Assembly (NCBI RefSeq): GCF_028583425.1
Contig: NC_072792.1
Span: 20,250,676-20,314,675 of the forward strand
Direction of reading: 5' to 3'
Origin: Eublepharis macularius
Taxonomy: Eukaryota; Chordata; Lepidosauria; Squamata; Eublepharidae
DNA: 64,000 bases
Shown here: positions 42,756 through 53,699 of the stretch, piece by piece
How positions within the stretch are numbered: position 1 is the stretch's first letter
How the letters are laid out: every line of letters starts with the position of its first letter
Translations under genes and position numbers: made by a program
Notes under the pieces: model-generated
What the model saw: the letters and a program-made list of their open reading frames with translations, nothing else
Told to the model about the DNA's origin: nothing
The model's database searches: none

Positions 42756-43021
42756 TTCTCTGAACTTCTTTTTGAAGTTCTTTTTGGTCATTTGAGTTGC
42801 TCTGGCAGAGCAAGACTGTTCTTGTACACCTAAAGGCACGCTCACTAAAGATCCAGCTCTTTTCTGTACAGAGATTTCGCATTCCTAGGACAGGAAACCG
42901 GAAAGAAGGAGTGAGACCCACAGAGGCCTGGATAACCTGTTCTAACTCTGCCCTAGTCCTTTTTGCTGCTTAGGCACGATTCCTTTCGGCGCATGCAAAA
43001 ACCCAAAGCTGATACAGTGAC

Positions 43022-43224
43022 GATGTATTGTCGAAGGCTTTCACGGCCGGAGAACGATGGTTGTTGGAATGTTTCCTCCCCATAGAAGTGTTCGATGTGA
43101 CACTGAGAGATCTCTGTCTTTCGGTGCTACACCTCTGAAGATGCCAGCCACAGCTGCTGGCGAAACGTCAGGAACTACAGTGCCAAGACCACGGCAATAC
43201 AGCCCGGAAAACCCACAACAACCA
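43022..43224 (+). mobile_element. 203-bp inverted PLE-terminus insertion with 13-bp target duplication
   Basis: Flanked by the perfect direct repeat ctgatacagtgac (43,009-43,021 and 43,225-43,237). The left ~45 bp ('cgaaggctttcacggccgga') is the antisense of the extreme PLE 3' terminus. The rest runs in sense through a hammerhead-like core and 'cggcaatacagcccggaaaa' and stops at 'acaacaacca'. The same composition (antisense terminus joined to sense ribozyme-and-tail) occurs at 55.7 and 61.5 kb in another PLE family. Confidence 0.85.
43135..43170 (+). ncRNA. Hammerhead-ribozyme-like core (second PLE family)
   Basis: CTGAAGA (43,135-43,141) is followed by GCCAGC (43,143-43,148), a 7-nt loop, the exact complement GCTGGC (43,156-43,161), then GAAA (43,162-43,165). 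CUGANGA, stem II and GAAA are all in canonical order and spacing. Stems I and III are not convincingly closed. Confidence 0.55.
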
Positions 43225-43632
43225 CTGATACAGTGACCTTCTCCTGTTTATGGTGCTAGTGCCCTATATGGGGGGAGAGTGGGTCACCCTTGCCCCTGCT
43301 GAGCAGAAGAAAAAGGAGGTATGTCAGATGAGCTTACTGATAAGCAAGCCTAGCCTATCCTCGTCTTCTCTACTCACTTCCCATTGATTTTCAGACACAC
43401 TTTTCTTGAGGTGCAGAATTGCGGTTATAGTTTGTATTCTGTAATTTGGGTTTATTGTTCAACAGATTCTATGATGAAATCATTCTGTTGGTAAATGCAT
43501 ATAATATGCACAATTTGGTGCAAGGCACTTATAAATCTCTGGAGTGACACTTTAGGATTCCATTGATGTGATGATGTCACTTTCAGGCTCATGCTGGAAG
43601 TGACGTTGCACCATTTGAGTGACAGCAATTTA

Positions 43633-43796
43633 CATAAGCTTTCGAGAAGCACAGCTCTCTTTGTCAGATGCATCTAATGAAGAGAGATGTGGTTCTCAAA
43701 AGCTGATGCTACAATAAAGTTGGTTAGTCTTAAAAGTACCACTAGACTCTTATTATTTTACAAATACCGACTAAAACAGCTAACTCCTCTGGATCA
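43633..43796 (+). repeat. PLE 3'-end fragment
   Basis: Contains 'tgatgctacaataaagttgg', 'taaaagtaccactagactct' and ends 'ctaactcctctggatc'. The hammerhead-like core is decayed ('ctaatgaagagag', 'tctcaaaag'). Confidence 0.75.
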
Positions 43797-44349
43797 TCAG
43801 CAATTTACATGTCTCCCACTGGCTGCTGTCGCTGAGAAAATTTGCTTGTACCCAAACAGATCTTTTTTAAAAAGCAGCTCTTTGGATACATAGCAATGCC
43901 TCCTCCATATCAAGATCTAATAAAACAGAGAGGAGAAGGTGGAAGAAGGCACCTCTTCAAATATACTCGGCCCAGTGTTGGGCTTCGCAGTAAATCATCA
44001 GCCCTCTGGATTGGGCATAAAGACTAACAGGTTACCAGCACAGCTGCTTTCATGAGGATTCATGATAAAGTGTTTGATAAATTAATAACAGAAGAATGGG
44101 CTTTAGAACTCCAGCCATTTCAAGATTGATTCTATACTATTGCATCTTGGAAACATTTTGAAGTATGTTTACTGCGTGTTGTTACTGTTCATAACTCTTC
44201 AAATACTACAGGCCTTCTGATAAATCACACACAGTCCTTTAGACCTTACAAAACTGTTTTAAATTCCATAACATTCAGATATTTACTGAATTCTCATATA
44301 CCAACTCTGATAAAGGGCTAAAGGCTCTAGGAAAAAATAACAGCGTAGT

Positions 44350-45070
44350 CTTGACTGTACACCTGGTTTTCACTGAGATGGTAAATACATCTCTGGTGTT
44401 GCGCTTGGTGCTGGGGCGTCTGTCTTGGGCACTAGGGAGACGAGGTGGCTCACCAGTTGGTGAGGCAGTTGAACAAAGAGCCAGGTAGACAAAAGTCCAA
44501 AAGCTAAGCCGAAGTCAGAATCCAAGAGTTCAATCCAAAGGGGAACAAGGTACAAGGCAGGGTCATGAGCTTCCAGGCACAATGCTGCTGGTTGCAGGGA
44601 GTGGCAAATGAAGTTGCTGCTATGCTGAGCCCTGCTCATCATCTTCCTTTTATGCTCAGCTCTGGTTAAGGGAGTGAGGGGCGGGTGTTTCCTTTCCCTC
44701 TAATTGCCGCACCTCGCTCTCAGAGGGCAGTCCCATCTGGTGCTGTGCTTGCAGGTGAGCACTCCTACGTCTATCCCAGATAACTGCCCTTGCTCGATTT
44801 CTCCATTTTGTGGTTTGCTCTGAAGGCTCCAGCTTCTCAGATCTCATTTTCTCCTCTGCTCTGCTAGAGTCCTCACCCCCGACAGCTTCCCTGGAGATCC
44901 CTGGCTGCCTTCCCAGTTGCTCCGCCGTGAGCTCCTCTGGCACTGCAATCAGCTCCAGTGTAGGCTCCTCTGGTGTCGAAACTGGCTCTGCCAGCCCCTC
45001 CAAGTCCTCGTCCTCCAACGAGGACTCGGCTGCAGGAGGTAAGCTGACTGACCCAGGCTGACTCATGACA
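44350..45070 (-). repeat. Retroelement-like segment with an unrecognised 136-codon minus-strand frame
   Basis: The minus-strand frame 44,656-45,066 is open for 136 codons and acidic at its N-terminus (SSLEDEDLEGLAEPVSTPEE), then basic (WRNRARAVIWDRRRSAHLQA). I do not recognise a domain. The flanking 44,380-44,640 ('caaaagtccaaaagctaagc', 'gagttcaatccaaagggga') looks like the low-complexity leader of LTR elements. Possibly an LTR retrotransposon end, but no LTR pair is visible. A diverged host exon is an alternative that I rate less likely. Confidence 0.3.
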
Positions 45071-45369
45071 TCTGGGACTCATATGGCTGAATAGTTCTCC
45101 ATACCCATAGAAAACCTTAGTGCTTGAGTTATTGTTGCTAAGAGCACTTTCGTTCAGTTACATTTACATACAAGCTGTCCCCTTGGACTTAAGGCTTCCA
45201 GGTCTCCCATTATGGTGGGAGGCCTCAGGCTGGCAGCCCGAGATGTACACTACTGGCCTGTAGAGTGCCAAAGAGGGAATATCCAGTGTTCTGACACCAT
45301 AACATCACTTCCAGGGTTGCACTGGAAGTGATGTCACAGTGTAGGAATGCTGCATATTTACAGGTCACT

Positions 45370-46017
45370 GCTTCTGTCCACCTTCTGCCAGTTGCCAGCA
45401 TTTGGACTCTAGCCACACTGATTGTCACCACCGTAAAGTCCAGATTGGACTACTTAACATGCTGTACGTGGGTCTATCATTAATGATGTCTCAGAAGCTT
45501 CAATTGCTACAAAAATGCAACAGCAAGCATCTTGACAGAGGTCATCCACTTAAGACATATCATTCCAGTGGTATATCAACTGCAGTGGTTACCTACTTGC
45601 TTCTGGACTCAATTCTTAGTACTGCTTACTTTAAAGCTCTTCACAACCTATGGCTCTGGTATGCTTCCACAAGCCAGTTACACTCCCCTAACAACTGTCT
45701 TCTTGAAGCTGTCTCTCTGAGGACTATTCACACGATAACAGCTTGGTCACAACTCACGGGCTTTCGTTGTGGTAGGTCCAGTCTGAGGATGGTATGGAGG
45801 GCACACTGACTGACTACAGAAGTCATTTAGAGAAAGGTGAACTGTCTCTGCAGATTTGTGTGTTTTTAAATTTGTATGTGTTTAGAAATCTCTGCATTCT
45901 TTCTATCTGTTAATGGGCTTTTGTGTTTTGTGTTCTGCAACATAGTTGCATTTTTAGCTGCCTTGAGGCCAAGGGAATATAATGGGATATAAATATTTTA
46001 AACAGATAAATAAACAA
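45370..46017 (+). pseudogene. L2-type LINE: RT C-terminal region and tail
   Basis: The translation across broken frames gives TVKSRLDYLTCC, SEAS/LQLLQKCNSKHL, then HIIPVVYQLQWLPTCFWTQF. This matches the L2 ORF2 pattern SRLDYCNxLYxGLP...LQxVQNxAARLL...H.TPVL..LHWLPV..RIxFK. There are several stops. The tail 'tagctgccttgaggccaagg' and 'aatgggatataaatatttta' ends near 46,017 in ATAAA repeats. Confidence 0.7.
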
Positions 46018-46295
46018 AACTAGCAAGCCAGGTAGAAAACTAGGGCAGAAATCTCGTTGCTTGACATGCATGTTTTCTATGTGAGGGATTCCTTTGTCTG
46101 AAAGAGCATTCAGTCATGTAAACTTATGACTTTGTCCTGTGCTGTTATATACAGAAGTCTAGCATGTAAGTATGAAATCTTCAATCTGGTATCTGACCAT
46201 ATACTGAGAGTCTCTTTTAAGACACATTCTCTCATCAAACTTAGCACCCACACACATATATTCTTAGTTTCATGGGGCACTGCCTCTCAAATGGC

Positions 46296-46505
46296 TGACC
46301 TGGATGGCCCAGGCTACCCCAGTCTCATTAGATCTCAGAAGGTAAGCAGGATTGGTCCCGGTTAGTACTTGGATGGGAGTCCACCAAGGAAGTCCAGGGT
46401 TGCTGCACAGAGCCAGGAAACGGCAAACTACCTCTGCTTCTCTCTTTCCTTGAAAACTCTTTAGGGTTACCATAAGTCAGCTGTGACTTGACAGCACTTT
46501 ACAAT
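46296..46505 (+). repeat. 5S-rRNA-derived SINE
   Basis: The head contains 'gtctcattagatctcagaag', 'gtaagcaggattgg' and 'gttagtacttggatgggagt', the internal promoter region of 5S rRNA. The body 'gtccagggttgctgcacaga' and end 'gctgtgacttgacagcactt' are SINE-specific. Not a functional 5S gene. Confidence 0.85.
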
Positions 46506-46589
46506 ACGCATGTAGGCTGGATTGAGTTTTCCCACCAAGCTTTCTGCCTCTCCCTATATACGCCCTGGAGGACACTTCAATCCGCAGAA

Positions 46590-47119
46590 AAACAACTACT
46601 GGTGGCTCCTGGCCCCAGGGAAACCCACCTGGCCTTGACCAGAGCAGGGGGCATTTTGGTCCTGGCCCTGACCTGGTGGAACCCTCTGTCCATTGAAACC
46701 ACAACCTGGCAGGATTTGTTGTCTGTTGTCCCAAAGAGACGTTCTGCCAGGCATATGGCTGAGGCTGGCTAGGCCTCTGTTGGCCATGTGAGGGGGGGGA
46801 GCGTGTGAATGAATGTTTTAACCCTCCCCATCAGACATTCCACTACCACCCTGTCTTTAACAGCTTAATAGCACCTGAAAATTATATCAGCTGTTGCCCA
46901 TGGGTTTTATCGAAGTGAAACTGAAAAAATAACTATGCAATGGTTGCTGCTATCCTGGTATTATTTATTACTATTGCTATAGCTGTTTAAGATTTTATAA
47001 TGTTTTAATATTTTTTTATGGCTAATTTGTATATTTATTGCTGTACTGTGTTTTAAATGATGTAATCCGCCCTAAGCCCACTTGTGGAGAGGGCAGAATA
47101 GAAATCCAATGAAATGCAA

Positions 47120-47163
<44 letters not shown>

Positions 47164-47165
47164 AA
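46590..47165 (+). repeat. L2-like LINE end with (TAAA)n tail
   Basis: 46,600-46,770 translates to VAPGPRETHLALTRAGG, then LVLALTWWNPLS, like a distal LINE ORF2. 47,020-47,120 contains 'atgtaatccgccctaagccc', a retroposon tail. About ten TAAA units finish it at 47,122-47,164. Confidence 0.6.
47122..47164. repeat. (TAAA)n microsatellite
   Basis: About ten perfect TAAA units at the end of the LINE tail. Confidence 0.95.
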
Positions 47166-47169
47166 AGCG

Positions 47170-48600
47170 TTCTGGGAGCACCAGTTTTTAAGACCTGTAT
47201 GGGATGTTCTGATAGTTTTGCCCACCATTCTTTGCTCATTCACTGTTTCTAGCATGGGAGGGGGGGTGAAGACAAAATTGCCCAACTTTAAAAAAGTATA
47301 CTTTCTTCCTAAAGAAATAAGACTTAAAAAAAAAGTCAACAAAACCTGCCAGCAATATCTGAAAACAAGGACAGAATATAAAAATCAAAGGTGTGAGACA
47401 GTCATTGTTGAAAAAGTAAAGCCTGTTGGTCCATCTCTGGTTTTAGCAAGATATAATTCTCCCCCATGTGCAGAATAAATGCCATCATTACTTACAGTAC
47501 TAAAGCTGTCCAGAAATTGCTGCAGGAGAAGTACTGTGTAGTATTTAACAGCATTTTGCCTATCTAGAGTGGATAAGAGCTAATGAGTACATGCGGTAAT
47601 TCCTACCCCTAAATGCTAAAGCTGGCCTGCAGTCAGTACATTAGGTTTTATTTACCTGTATGGTATCTCCACTCCATGCCCTTTTAAAAGGGCTATAAAG
47701 GGCAGACAAAGCAAACCATTCCAATAAGGGGTTCGTGAGTGGCTTTGTTGTTGAGAACAGCATCAGGGTCTGTTTCCACACAGTCCGTTTTCTCTGCCCT
47801 GCCTCATAAACAGCAGCAGATCTTGGCAAACCATCCATATAAAATTGTTGCACAATTGTTGCACATTGCAAAATTGTTGCACATTGGTCCCCTTCCAGGT
47901 TTCCCTTTGTCTGCCGTGTTTTTTTCTCAAACCTGCTTTGGTAGATCTTTATGGAAAAGTGGGTTTAGTCAACACGGGGACAGGATGGTGCAGATCTTTG
48001 GACATCCTTGAACACATCTGGCATCATTTTCCAGGTGATCTCTTATGCCACCCATCTCTTCTCCCTCACCCCACAGATGGGAGGATATTAAAAAATGGTG
48101 CTAGGTGGGTGGGGGTGGGCTTTGGTTGGCTAAGATGCCTGAAGAGTTGCAGAGGGAGAAGAGGAAAAGTTGCTGCACTCCAGCATAAAGGGGAGAAAGA
48201 GAAAGTGGCAAGAATTCCAGGTAGCCGGAAAGGGAAAGGGGGGAGGGTTAAGAGACAGTGGCAATCATCACCGAGAGTCCTGCTTGGGGTGGGGGTGGGG
48301 TGCAAGGCAGGGGGAATTTTTTCCTGCCAGACCCTCACCCCTCCCCCAACTTCTGAGAAGCCCCAACAACAGGGCAATTCTGCTTGAGCAATTACCCCTG
48401 GAGAGTCCTGCCAGTGGGAGCCCAGGCTGAGTGGCAACCTGGCAGCAACCCATATTCTCTCAGGAGTGGAGGTGTGAGGGGAGTTGCAAAGGCCGGGTGT
48501 GCCCTTTTAAAAATCAATGGTTGGTATCTCATTATAGCTGTCTAACACTATCCTTCTAACACTAACGTGATATAGAAGCTAGTGATAAATAGGCAAAAGA
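47170..48600. other. Unassigned DNA
   Basis: No recognised element. A GC-rich stretch at 48,060-48,480 produces long overlapping frames on both strands (up to 180 codons from 47,845) with no recognisable protein. I treat them as fortuitous. Confidence 0.4.
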
Positions 48601-48602
48601 GA

Positions 48603-48843
48603 GCCAGTTTGGTGTAGTGGTTAAGAGCAGCAGGACTCTAATCTGGAGAACCGGGTTTGATTCCCCACTCCTCCGCTTGAAGCCAGCTGGGTGACCTTGG
48701 GTCAGTCACAGTTTCTAGGTGCTCTGTCAGCCCCACCTACCTCACAGGGTGTCTTGTTGTGCAGATAATAATAACACAGTTTATAAACCGCTCTGAGTGG
48801 GCATTGTTGTCATGAAGGGCAGTACATAAATTGAATGTTGTTG
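48603..48843 (+). repeat. Sauria-type tRNA-derived SINE, well preserved
   Basis: A box 'tggtgtagtggttaagagca', B box 'gggtttgattccccact', then 'gtgaccttgggtcagtcaca', 'ccccacctacctcacagggt' and tail 'agggcagtacataaattgaa' ending in TTG repeats. PLE sequence follows directly after the TTG run. Confidence 0.9.
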
Positions 48844-50943
48844 TTGTTATTAAAATGTCCTCCATCAGTGTCCTCCAACGATGAACAAAGCACCGAACAG
48901 ACACCATCACAGCAGCCCCCACCCCCCCAACCCAGCAATACACAACCATCGTTACAAAACTCCAGGAAAAAGAATTCCACATGGACACCCCCTGAGGGCC
49001 ATAACTCCTCATTGGACTTTTACATTGAATGCTTCCGTAGACGTGCTCAGGCTGAGATAATTGACAAACAACAACACCTAAAGCTGAACCTCAGCCGTGG
49101 AGAAAGAGAGGCCATAAACAGCCTCCAAAATAATTCTGGCATCGTAATCAAGGAAGCTGACAAAGGCGGAGCAGTTGTCATCATGGACAAACAAAATTAT
49201 ATACAAGAAGCAGAAAGACAACTCTCCAACACAACATTCTATAAAATACTACCTTCTGACCCCACGGAGCAATACAAAAGGGAACTCAATAAAATATTAA
49301 AAACACTCCCCATGGACATACAAGAATGCATCCATATGGACACACCCCAGGAACCACTACCAGGAAGATTCTACCTACTACCACAAATCCACAAACCAGG
49401 TAACCCAGGACGCCCAATTGTTTCAGGAAAATGCACCATCACAGTAGGAGTCTCGGGATACATGGACTCTATCCTCAGGCCCTATGCCACCAGAACACGC
49501 AGCTACTTATGGGACACCACTGACTTCCTCAGGAAAATACAGTCCATTGACAACCTACCAGATGACACCATCCTAGCAACCATGGATGTGGAGGCCTTGT
49601 ACACCAATATCCCACATGCGGATGGACTGCAAGCCATACGGAATATTATCCCGGACAAAACCACAGCAAACCTCGCCACTGAACTTTGTCACTTCGTACT
49701 CACTCACAATTACTTCGAATTTGGTGACAACTTATATCTACAGGTTAATGGCACAGCCATGGGCACACGCATAGCACCACAATATGCTAACATATTCATG
49801 GCGGACTTAGAGCAACGCTTCCTCAGCTCCCATCCACTGGAACCACTACTATACTTAAGATTCCTGGATGACATCTTCATCATTTGGACCCATGGGAAGG
49901 AAGCCCTTGAGAGATTTCATCAGGACTTCAATAACTTTCACCCTACTATCAACCTAAGCCTGGACCACTCTACACAACAGGTACACTTCCTGGACACCAC
50001 TGTACAACTACATAATGGACGAATAAATACCACCTTATACCGGAAACCAACAGACCGATACTCATATCTACATGCCTCCAGCTTCCACCCTAAACATACC
50101 ACTCGGTCTATTGTCTACAGCCAAGCCTTACGTTACAACCGTATCTGCTCCAATGCTCTCGACCGAGACTCACACTTAGGAGATTTACAACAAGCATTTT
50201 TGAGATTACAGTACCCACCAAATGAAGTGAAGAAACAAATCAACAGGGCCAGACTAGTACCCAGAAACAGTCTGCTCCAGGACAAACCTAAAGGAACTAA
50301 CAACAGAACACCACTGGTGGTCACCTATAGCTCCCAGCTCAAACCCATCCAACGTATCATCAGTGAGCTACAACACATCCTGGAAAATGATACCTCTCTC
50401 TCAGAAGTCCTGGGTGGAAGACCTTTCCTTGCTTACAGACAGCCCCCCAATCTTAAACGACTTCTCACTTACAATCATGAATCGGCCAGCAGAGTCACCA
50501 GCACAGGTACCAGGCCCTGCAACAGACCCAGATGCCAGCTCTGCCCCTATATCTACCCAGGGAATACAATTACAGGACCCAATGGCATCAACTACACTGT
50601 CTCTGGCTCTTACAGCTGCTCATCCTCCAATCTGATATATGCCCTCATGTGCCAACAATGTCCTTCTGCTCTGTACATTGGACAAACCAGCCAACCTCTA
50701 TGCAAAAGAATAAATGGACACAAATCTGACATTAGAAATGGAAACGTCCAAAAACCAGTGGGAGAACACTTCAATCTACCAGGACATTCCACCAAAGACT
50801 TAAAGGTCGCTGTGGTTCAACAGAAACCTTTCAAAAACAAAATCCAACGGGAGGCTGCTGAATTGGAATTCATATGCAAATTTGACTCTGTCAAGCTGGG
50901 ACTGAATAGAGACTATGAATGGTTATCACATTACCACAGGTAA
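48835..50943 (+). CDS. PLE polyprotein: reverse transcriptase, zinc-binding linker, GIY-YIG endonuclease
   Basis: 702 codons without a stop. Residues 1 to about 8 (Met then Leu repeats) come from the TTG tail of the upstream SINE; PLE sequence starts around residue 10. IVIKEADKGGAVVIMDK and PGRFYLLPQIHKPGNPGRPI form the N-terminal RT motifs. ATMDVEALYTNIP holds the motif A Asp, GTAMGTRIAPQYAN is motif B, and FLDD (343-346) is motif C. Cys562-x4-Cys567-x2-Cys570 (RPCNRPRCQLC) lies in the linker. Ile601-Tyr602 and Tyr614-Ile-Gly616 form the GIY-YIG core, with Arg in KRINGHKSDI and Glu in AAELEF completing the nuclease. The enzyme nicks target DNA and primes reverse transcription there. The true N-terminus is probably lost, since family members are usually longer. 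Whether it is active is unknown. Confidence 0.92.
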   Translation: MLLLLLKCPPSVSSNDEQSTEQTPSQQPPPPQPSNTQPSLQNSRKKNSTWTPPEGHNSSLDFYIECFRRRAQAEIIDKQQHLKLNLSRGEREAINSLQNNSGIVIKEADKGGAVVIMDKQNYIQEAERQLSNTTFYKILPSDPTEQYKRELNKILKTLPMDIQECIHMDTPQEPLPGRFYLLPQIHKPGNPGRPIVSGKCTITVGVSGYMDSILRPYATRTRSYLWDTTDFLRKIQSIDNLPDDTILATMDVEALYTNIPHADGLQAIRNIIPDKTTANLATELCHFVLTHNYFEFGDNLYLQVNGTAMGTRIAPQYANIFMADLEQRFLSSHPLEPLLYLRFLDDIFIIWTHGKEALERFHQDFNNFHPTINLSLDHSTQQVHFLDTTVQLHNGRINTTLYRKPTDRYSYLHASSFHPKHTTRSIVYSQALRYNRICSNALDRDSHLGDLQQAFLRLQYPPNEVKKQINRARLVPRNSLLQDKPKGTNNRTPLVVTYSSQLKPIQRIISELQHILENDTSLSEVLGGRPFLAYRQPPNLKRLLTYNHESASRVTSTGTRPCNRPRCQLCPYIYPGNTITGPNGINYTVSGSYSCSSSNLIYALMCQQCPSALYIGQTSQPLCKRINGHKSDIRNGNVQKPVGEHFNLPGHSTKDLKVAVVQQKPFKNKIQREAAELEFICKFDSVKLGLNRDYEWLSHYHR

Positions 50944-51395
50944 CAGATTCCCTTTACAGAGGCGTGGTCTGGGGGAGCCCAGTGACGCCTGGTGTGGGCT
51001 TTCGGGGACCACAGTTCTCTTTGTCAGATGCAGCTGGCAGGGAGAGCTGTGGTTATCAAAGGCTTATACTACATAGGAATTGGATACTTTCACTGCTACA
51101 AACTAATACGGCAAACTGACTGCACACCAAAAGGAGATGTTTACATTTCCAAGCAAAGGAATGTTTTGATTGCCTCCACGCTAATTGCATTCTGTCCCCT
51201 TGTGATATATGTCCCCTTCTTTCTCCTCTCTCTCTTCTCCCCTCCTCTTCTGTATCTGCCCAGTTTTGATCAGGCATCTGACGTAGAGAACTTGATTCTC
51301 GAAAGCTTATGCTACAATACAATTGGTTAGTCTTAAAGGTGCTACTGGACTCTTTTTGATTTTGCTACTACAGACTAACACGGCTAACTCCTCTG
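48850..51395 (+). mobile_element. Penelope-like element copy 2, open coding frame
   Basis: The copy abuts the tail of a SINE and ends near 51,395 in 'ctaacacggctaactcctct'. It retains more of the N-terminus than the copy at 9.7 kb. Two diverged terminal units follow the stop codon, one at about 50,990-51,110 and one at 51,270-51,395. Both are recognisable by 'cttatactacata' or 'cttatgctacaat'. Close similarity to copy 1 at nucleotide level indicates recent activity of the family. Confidence 0.9.
51278..51320 (+). ncRNA. Decayed hammerhead-like core in PLE copy 2
   Basis: CTGACGT (51,278-51,284; the last base should be A) is followed by GAGAA...TTCTC and GAAA (51,301-51,304). One core base is wrong, so self-cleavage is unlikely here. 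Confidence 0.45.
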
Positions 51396-51399
51396 GATC

Positions 51400-52500
51400 C
51401 ATCACTGTAGGGGATGAGTGAGCACAAGGGGAGACCTAGGAAATAGAGGACTCTTCTCCCAGCAGGTACTCATCTCTGTATGGGAGCAGTGAAGGTTTCA
51501 TTCCCCCCAGTCTGTATCCTGATACAGGTCAGCTTTCAGAGTGACCAGAGCAGTTTCTGTTCCAAACCCAGGCCCCAAATCAGATCAAAATGGATGCAGG
51601 TAGTTTCTTTCAGACAAGACAGTTTGAAGTATCAAGCTACCATTCATTTTAACACTGTGACAGAAAGGAGATACTTGCCTCTGAACAATAATTATGAAGA
51701 GGAGAAGTTTTCCATCAAAGGATTTAGTATCACCCTCCTTTTTAAAGGAGGAATTCAATGGACGAATCTAGTAAGGCCCACCTCCCACCACCCCCTGCCC
51801 CCGATTTAAAAAGCTACAATGGGCAAGATTCGCCTGAAAAAATTGTCTACATCCTTGGACTATAGGAACTGAAATTCATCCAAGCAACTGTGATCAGATG
51901 AAGCTCTGATAACATCCCACGGTTAAAATGTAGATCTGTGAGAAATTTTATCTCCAAAATGCTTGGCAAAGAATCTCAGAGTGAGCTACCAAAATGTTCC
52001 AAGCCTATATCACCAAGGGCAGAATATAAAAGTCCCCACACTCCTTAGGAAGTCCAGTTGAGCAGATGCAATGGGGGCAGAGAAGGGAACATGCTTTGTT
52101 ACTGTCACTATCACAGGGGACACAATGAAAAGATCTAACCTGTAATCATATGGGTCTTTCCTCCACCAGGCGACTACATAGCTACCAAATCCTCAGTGTA
52201 CCAAGGAGGTGGCTGTATGGAATCAGACAGGGGACTTAGGAATTACCGTGTCAACATCCCCCCCATCCCTAAGTTCCACAGGTCTGTGATATTTATACGT
52301 GTGTATATGCTATGTTCTCCTGAACCCCCGAGCTAGGGAAGAAGGAGATTTCTGCATATTTTGCAATTCTTGTTATGCAAGTTTACATCTATCTGATTTG
52401 CAAACTCAGTTGTAGTGTGGAACACCAGCTATCTTCTCCAACATATGTGAACCTAATGTGACAGAAATTACTCCCGAGCAAAGTCTGTTACTGTAAAATA
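51400..52500. other. Unassigned DNA
   Basis: No recognised gene or repeat. A 109-codon frame at 51,480-51,809 has no recognisable domain. Confidence 0.4.
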
Positions 52501-52689
52501 CGTCAAGATGGGTAGCCGTGTTAGTCTGTAGCAGTATTAAAGAGCAAGAGTCAAGTAGCACCTATAAGACTAACAAAAATTGTGGTAGGCTATGTGAGTC
52601 ACAGCTCACTTCTTCAGATACAGCTAGAATGTGAGTCCATCTGTCCTTATATGAGCCAGGGCTTGAAAAGCAGTATTTTATCATCGCCA

Positions 52690-52855
52690 TCTGAAGAGAA
52701 GCTGTATTGTATAAAGTTGTTTTAATGTTATTTGTATAGTATTTTATCTGTTTTTTAACTGTATTTATGTAAACTGAAATGTTGTACTCCACCCTGAGCC
52801 CGCCTGGTGGGTAGGGCGGACTAAAAATCTAATATAATAAATAAATAGATAAAAT
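52690..52855 (+). repeat. LINE tail inserted in the PLE remnant
   Basis: 'ttgtactccaccctgagccc' and 'ggcggactaaaaatctaat', ending in AATAAATA repeats, forms a plus-strand retroposon tail inside the antisense PLE 3' region. Confidence 0.6.
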
Positions 52856-52984
52856 ATCTTGGAGAGTGGAATGATTTCAGATGCCGAATGACAATAGCAG
52901 GTAAATGACAATAGCTGGTGAATGACAATAGCAGGCATGATTGGATAGGGTGGGGTATGCAGAGGGGTAGTAGGTGTGAAGAAA

Positions 52985-53254
52985 TCAGCATTGGTAATGA
53001 GACAGGAAGCCTAGGTCTCGATTCAGTCCAGGTGAATGCATTGTCTTGAGCTTTGTTATCAGTTTCAATTCAGCAGTCTCTCTTTCTAATCTCCCTTTGA
53101 AATTCCTCTGCAGGATAACCGCTACTTTTAGGTCAGCAACTGAATGTCTTGGAAGGTTAAAATTTTCCCCTACTGGGGCTACTGGAGTTTTGTTCTTTTC
53201 TACTGTAAAATACATGTTTGTTCTTCGTCCCCAGTATTTCATACAGGAATACAA
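52985..53254 (-). pseudogene. GIY-YIG endonuclease C-terminus of a diverged PLE
   Basis: The 89-codon frame contains VGENFNLPRHSVADLKVAVI and ERETAELKLITKL, closely matching GEHFNLPGHSTKDLKVAVV and QREAAELEFICKF of the 48.8-kb element, including the catalytic-type Glu. It ends GLNRDLGFLSHYQC against GLNRDYEWLSHYHR. Upstream GIY-YIG core, linker and RT are absent, so this is a dead fragment of another family. Confidence 0.85.
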
Positions 53255-53476
53255 AATATCATTACATAATCTCTAAATGTAATATATTAAAATGTTATTT
53301 GGCACTGAGGGGAGTCTGGGGAGACCGGTGCTCCCTGTCCCACACATCTGATCAGAGTCTCTAACTAGGTCTCTGTGCGCATCATGCTGGCTGTTGGATC
53401 AGACAAGAGAAGTGGATCAGGCAGGGGAAGCGACCATGCTGTAATCATTTGCATGTACAACTTGGTGGAGGGCTAG

Positions 53477-53690
53477 AGAGATAGTGTGGAGTAGTGGATA
53501 GAGTGATGGACTAAGATCTGGGTGACCCATGAAAGCTTGCTTGGGCCAGTCACACATTCTCAGTCTAATCTGCCTCCGAGGGTTGTTATGGGAAAATAAA
53601 CGGAGGAGACCAATAATGTAAGCTGCTTGGGATCCAGTGGGGAGAAATGCAGAGTATAAACCAAGTAAAATATAAACAAACAAACAAACA
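53477..53690 (+). repeat. Sauria-type SINE, second subfamily
   Basis: 'gtgtggagtagtggatagag' (A box), 'gcttgggccagtcacacatt', 'gtaagctgcttgggatccag' and 'agagtataaaccaagtaaa', finishing in CAAA repeats. The B-box region is partly deleted. Confidence 0.8.
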
Positions 53691-53699
53691 AACCAATAA

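Larger units (their letters stand above)
52506..53262 (-). mobile_element. Third PLE family: 5'-truncated remnant (antisense)
   Basis: On the minus strand the copy runs from the C-terminal GIY-YIG region (53,254-52,985) through its 3' non-coding end to about 52,506 ('agactaacacggctacccat'). The terminal unit has CTGAAGA, then GTGAG...CTCAC. It is interrupted by a LINE-tail insertion at about 52,690-52,855. Confidence 0.8.

Noticed and set aside
46296..46505. Functional 5S rRNA gene
   Set aside because: Only the internal promoter region is 5S-like; the 5' and 3' parts differ and the body is SINE.
47845..48453. 180-codon plus-strand and 123-codon minus-strand frames
   Set aside because: They overlap each other, have no recognisable domain and lie in G/C-rich low-complexity sequence.
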